Shown: in pieces, positions 53,869-54,076 of the stretch | Numbering within the stretch: the stretch's first letter is position 1 | Layout of the letters: each line of letters starts with the position of its first letter | Origin: a virus | Direction: 5' to 3' (one strand) | Virus record (IMG/VR): IMGVR_UViG_3300044951_001863 | Location: 1-54,076 of that record | DNA: 54,076 nt | Notes under the pieces: model-generated | Database searches by the model: none | Seen by the model: the letters and a program-made list of their open reading frames with translations, nothing else | What the model was told of the DNA's origin: nothing | Translations under genes and position numbers: made by a program

Positions 53869-54076
53869 GTCGTGTTTAGATAGATTTATTTATGTGGAGA
53901 CAAAACGATTGTCTCCTGAAGCACCTGTGCCCGTATTAACTCCAATAGAAACAACGGAAAACAAAGGTATGTCAGGTAATGTTGTTGAGAACTTAAAATC
54001 TTTGAATAAAGATTTACATATCATTCATTGGTACCAAAACAAAGACATTACAAAAACAAGATATGTTGATAAGAAA
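53846..54076 (+). CDS. HldE-type sugar kinase, cut by the window edge
   Basis: The first 77 codons are present. MRIIVIGESCLDRFIYVETK, RLSPEAPVPVL and KGMSGNVVENL match the N-terminus of PfkB-family D-glycero-beta-D-manno-heptose-7-phosphate kinase (RfaE/HldE). With the genes before it, this gives kinase, phosphatase and adenylyltransferase steps towards ADP-heptose. Confidence 0.85.
   Translation, partial: MRIIVIGESCLDRFIYVETKRLSPEAPVPVLTPIETTENKGMSGNVVENLKSLNKDLHIIHWYQNKDITKTRYVDKK

Overview
The window is AT-rich and densely packed. It holds about 100 mostly small genes, many overlapping by 1 to 4 bases or separated by a few bases, with many intrinsic terminators, two tRNA genes and no rRNA or ribosomal-protein genes. 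Promoters follow the Bacteroidetes pattern (TTG, about 20 bases, TAnnTTTG), and almost no gene has a Shine-Dalgarno sequence. A large phage of a Bacteroidetes/Flavobacteria-type host fits best. Terminase, capsid, tail and polymerase genes are not in this window, so the phage assignment is an inference. It rests on gene style, the GIY-YIG and HNH endonucleases, DUF3310, and the repeated N-terminal tags.

Layout. 1-8.6 kb: redox proteins (thioredoxin, glutaredoxin), a GIY-YIG endonuclease, a large acidic protein, DUF3310, an APS-kinase-like and a NadM-like protein, and a DNA methyltransferase. 8.6-11.9 kb: tagged proteins (a hydrophobic-helix protein, a peptidoglycan-binding protein, a DHH phosphoesterase) and a convergent DUF192 gene. 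12.0-13.6 kb: a stable-RNA block with four host-type promoters, two tRNA-CAT genes and a roughly 990-base protein-free, highly structured RNA ending in a perfect terminator. Three of these transcripts start with a hairpin followed by a boxA-like motif, as in rRNA leaders. 13.7-22.4 kb: small early-type genes, an eight-repeat zinc-finger protein, a MESH1/SpoT-like HD hydrolase, a metalloprotease and a TagD-like nucleotidyltransferase. 22.4-28.2 kb (minus strand): an operon of related tagged proteins, an LpxH-like phosphoesterase and a GT2 glycosyltransferase. 28.3-37.0 kb: many small genes, a HAD phosphatase, an HNH nuclease and a flavodoxin-fold protein. 37.0-39.5 kb: gene-poor with DnaA-box-like sites, palindromes and G/C tracts, a candidate origin or control region. 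39.5-47.0 kb: more members of the paralogous family, a dispersed 55-63 base repeat and a protein of about a dozen ENGVKE repeats. 47.0-52.8 kb: a lipoprotein, a GH16-like enzyme and further tagged proteins. 52.8-54.1 kb: cupin, HAD phosphatase, HldE-type adenylyltransferase and a cut-off HldE-type kinase, a nucleotide-heptose pathway.

How it fits together. Two promoter classes are visible. Host-type promoters precede the stable RNAs and untagged small genes. A different box, TATTTAT, lies 4-5 bases (or 13-15 bases) before the start codon of about two dozen genes on both strands, and most genes encoding tagged proteins that head a unit have it. The tags (forms such as KYIITES, RLTESDL..LVRRVIKE, NLQENIQRI) carry I-x-E or L-x-E, the recognition pattern of T4-type prohead proteases. 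I infer that they are virion-packaging signals expressed late. The boxes are so close to ATG that many mRNAs are probably leaderless.
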